NCBI GenBank assembly: GCA_902777015.1 | Contig: CACYSA010000007.1 | Span: 1-44,450, forward strand | DNA: 44,450 nucleotides | Origin: an uncultured Erysipelotrichaceae bacterium | Lineage (GTDB): Bacteria > Bacillota_I > Bacilli_A > RFN20 > CAG-826 | Direction: 5' to 3' | Part shown: positions 42,861 to 44,450 of the stretch, piece by piece | How positions within the stretch are numbered: the first letter of the stretch is position 1 | How the letters are laid out: each line of letters opens with the position of its first letter | Notes under the pieces: generated by a model | Databases searched by the model: none | The model's input: the letters and a program-made list of their open reading frames with translations, nothing else | What the model was told of the DNA's origin: nothing | Translations under genes and position numbers: made by a program

Positions 42861-44036
42861 TTATTGTTTTAGTAAATCATTATTTAGTGAGCACGTTAAC
42901 ATATAAGCATAATTATCATCTTCAAAGAAACCATAGACCATATCTTCAAATGGTTTAATGAGTTTGACGTTAATAAACTCGTCACTATATTCACTAAAAG
43001 AATCAGGATAGATATTTGATAATAAGCGATATTTGTTATGAAGTAATTGCCAAATACTACTGTTCGCACTTGGAAGATTCAAAGTGATGTTCTTTTTATT
43101 AATTCCATAGAAGATTATACTGCTAACGATGTTTTTAGGATGAGTGCAATCTGGATCGATAACAGAATAACCAATAGTAAATAATGGAATATCCATTTTC
43201 TCGTCTTTTAATTCAAATATTGCCTTATTAGTGTAAGGTATTTCTAAAGACTTGCCACCGATGTCTTCGAACGGAAAGTCCATCTTTGATGGATAATAGA
43301 CAGAATCTGGTAAGTATTGCACATAATCAGTGTCATATTGCTCGTTAAAATGATGGGTGTAATTATAACTATTCCAATATGGTGAATGACCATAACTGCC
43401 ATTAGGATCTCTACCAGGATAAGGGGTAACGAAATCATGATGTTTGATATTAGTTAGCATCGTATTAAAGGCTTTAAAATTACCGTTTAAATCACTTTCA
43501 GTTACTTTACTATATCTAGACATATCATGATCTTTCGATTTGATATTTAATGTATAAGTTTTATTCTCATACTGGATATAAACTGGTTTTGTTTCAAATT
43601 TTGAGCACGCAATAAGATTATATCTAATGGAATTATTATATGTGTTTTTATATAAGGAATAAGTTTCTATTCCTTCATTACCTGTGAGTTTAAAAACACT
43701 CTCACTGATATTATCAACTTCATGAGAAATTGGAAAATAAATTTCTAATGATAACGAATCACATACTTCAACTTCCACATTGTAAGTGGTAGATTGTTCC
43801 ACTATCCATTTATCACTGATGTCGCGACCGCTTAATTCAATATGGAACTTCTGATCAATTAAATAAGAATAGGTGGAACGATTATTAGAAGTACCTGTTG
43901 ATGATTGTTCATGATTACTCATTACATCATCGTTTCCGTTGCTCTTATGGCTACTAAAAAAGTCATGACGGCTACAGCCAGTCATCAAAATTGGTAATGT
44001 TAATAACGATAATATAAAGGCTTTTTTAGTTCTCAT
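42861..44036 (-). CDS. Lipoprotein of unknown function (391 aa)
   Basis: A predicted lipoprotein with lipobox MTGC (Cys21), a Ser/Asn/His-rich linker (about 22-50) and an exported domain of about 340 residues rich in Tyr, Asp, Asn and Ser. The first part (about 55-165) looks beta-rich; the middle (about 195-260) has an unusually Tyr/His/Pro-rich stretch (PYWNSYNYTHHFNEQYDTDY). No named domain is recognised. The ATG at 44034-44036 has AGGAAG upstream. It has its own promoter with an overlapping inverted repeat and lies 141 bp before the K+ channel gene on the same strand. Confidence 0.75.
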   Translation of the reverse strand: MRTKKAFILSLLTLPILMTGCSRHDFFSSHKSNGNDDVMSNHEQSSTGTSNNRSTYSYLIDQKFHIELSGRDISDKWIVEQSTTYNVEVEVCDSLSLEIYFPISHEVDNISESVFKLTGNEGIETYSLYKNTYNNSIRYNLIACSKFETKPVYIQYENKTYTLNIKSKDHDMSRYSKVTESDLNGNFKAFNTMLTNIKHHDFVTPYPGRDPNGSYGHSPYWNSYNYTHHFNEQYDTDYVQYLPDSVYYPSKMDFPFEDIGGKSLEIPYTNKAIFELKDEKMDIPLFTIGYSVIDPDCTHPKNIVSSIIFYGINKKNITLNLPSANSSIWQLLHNKYRLLSNIYPDSFSEYSDEFINVKLIKPFEDMVYGFFEDDNYAYMLTCSLNNDLLKQ

Positions 44037-44124
44037 TTTTTGCTTCCTCATTAATAAAGACGAATTAAACAAAGAAAACCGCTAAAATATTTCTTTTTTT
44101 GTTCCGCATTATTCATCACTTTTT

Positions 44125-44155
44125 ATTATATTTATTTCAAAGTGCATTTGCACTT
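44125..44155 (-). promoter_or_regulatory. Promoter and inverted-repeat operator candidate of the lipoprotein gene
   Basis: On the minus strand TATAAT (44125-44130) with GTGCAA (44148-44153) 17 bp upstream. The inverted repeat AAGTGC-ATTT-GCACTT (44140-44155) covers that -35. The predicted start is near 44118, leaving about 80 nt of leader. Confidence 0.5.
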
Positions 44156-44190
44156 AGAAAAAAACAGGACCTATTGTATTAAGTCCTGTT
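44156..44190 (-). terminator. Terminator for a minus-strand transcript entering from the right
   Basis: Perfect 8-bp stem AACAGGAC (44163-44170) / GTCCTGTT (44183-44190); on the minus strand the hairpin is followed by TTTTTCTAAG. It would end a transcript coming from beyond 44298. Confidence 0.7.
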
Positions 44191-44204
44191 ATCTTCTAGA
44201 TGTC

Positions 44205-44298
44205 TCCGTTTACCAATTTTGATACAATGTCCCCCCTCTAGGAGTTTTGTCCCCCCCTGAGAGTTTTTTTATAAACGGATGTAAGCATTATTGCTTAC
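44205..44298. repeat. C-rich direct repeats inside an inverted repeat, possible mobile-element end
   Basis: Two imperfect 20-bp direct repeats beginning TGTCCCCCC (44229-44248 and 44249-44268, plus strand; each ends in a GAG-TTT block) lie between the inverted repeat TCCGTTTA (44205-44212) / TAAACGGA (44272-44279). A palindrome GTAAGCA-TTAT-TGCTTAC follows at 44281-44298. Such stacked repeats resemble ends of IS21-like and other transposons, but no transposase is visible in the window. Confidence 0.4.
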
Positions 44299-44450
44299 TA
44301 ATAAATTTTATCACAGCTACTAATTAAAGAAAAGTCAGGTTTTAAATCCGATTGCATTGCGCAAGACGTTACATTATCTTCTGAAACATATAGCGCACCT
44401 TGTCCAGGCGGCTGTTTGGACGGCGGGGCTGGATGACTGGCTTGCCGACA
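44298..44450 (-). other. Open reading frame entering from the right edge, coding status uncertain
   Basis: An uninterrupted minus-strand frame of 50 codons runs from the window edge to a TAG at 44298-44300. Its peptide (ends ISSCDKIY) matches nothing I recognise. The outer 60 bp are clearly GC-richer than the rest of the window and are also open in one plus-strand frame (reading LVQAAVWTAGLDDWLAD), so strand and coding are undecided. It could be the C-terminus of a transposon gene linked to the repeats at 44205-44298. Confidence 0.25.

Noticed and set aside
44229..44268. CRISPR-like repeats
   Set aside because: Only two adjoining imperfect copies without spacers, and no cas genes nearby.

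Overview
The window looks like a chromosomal segment of a low-GC, AT-rich Gram-positive-type bacterium, most likely an uncultured member of the Bacilli/Mollicutes-related or Erysipelotrichia-like gut lineages. Supporting signs are the Bacillota-type rimP-nusA-rnpM-infB-rbfA gene order, purine-rich ribosome binding sites, many lipoproteins with a clean lipobox, BspA-type leucine-rich repeats, and a flavodiiron/rubredoxin oxygen-defence operon typical of anaerobes. TGA acts as a stop (end of truB), so the standard bacterial code applies and not the Mycoplasma code. Placement below class is inference.

Region 1 (1-14.5 kb, almost all on the minus strand) is the translation and RNA-decay block: rimP, nusA, rnpM/ylxR, infB, rbfA, then truB, ribF, rpsO and pnp. 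Two insertions interrupt the usual order. A plus-strand gene fusing a TtcA-like tRNA thiolase to a GNAT acetyltransferase lies between rbfA and truB. A three-gene cassette (MBOAT O-acyltransferase, SGNH protein with leucine-rich repeats, leucine-rich-repeat lipoprotein ending in a second SGNH-like domain) lies between rpsO and pnp. The nusA operon has its own promoter followed by an intrinsic terminator in the leader, which suggests attenuation.

Region 2 (14.5-23.3 kb) is mixed housekeeping and surface biology: a LicD-family transferase next to a four-helix membrane protein with zinc ribbons and leucine-rich repeats, a HAD phosphatase with a PepC-type aminopeptidase, a NUDIX ADP-sugar hydrolase, an ABC exporter, and two lipoproteins.

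Region 3 (23.4-26 kb) is a redox operon: flavodoxin, a four-module flavodiiron protein (diiron, flavodoxin, flavin-reductase and rubredoxin modules) and a stand-alone rubredoxin. It would reduce O2 or NO without a dedicated external reductase.

Region 4 (26-38 kb) holds small membrane proteins, a GGDEF diguanylate cyclase and an EAL phosphodiesterase about 8 kb apart that share an upstream sequence element, a DegV lipid-binding protein, a MATE exporter, a Big2/carbohydrate-binding lipoprotein, and a GntR(YtrA)-ABC transporter cassette with a tandem-repeat operator candidate.

Region 5 (38-44.45 kb) has a DUF3592-like membrane protein, a PlsC acyltransferase, an Hc1-type histone-like protein, a CstA transporter, a lone STAS protein, a voltage-gated-type K+ channel and another lipoprotein. 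The last ~250 bp contain C-rich direct repeats inside an inverted repeat and a GC-richer end, possibly the edge of a mobile element. No tRNA, rRNA or CRISPR array was found.
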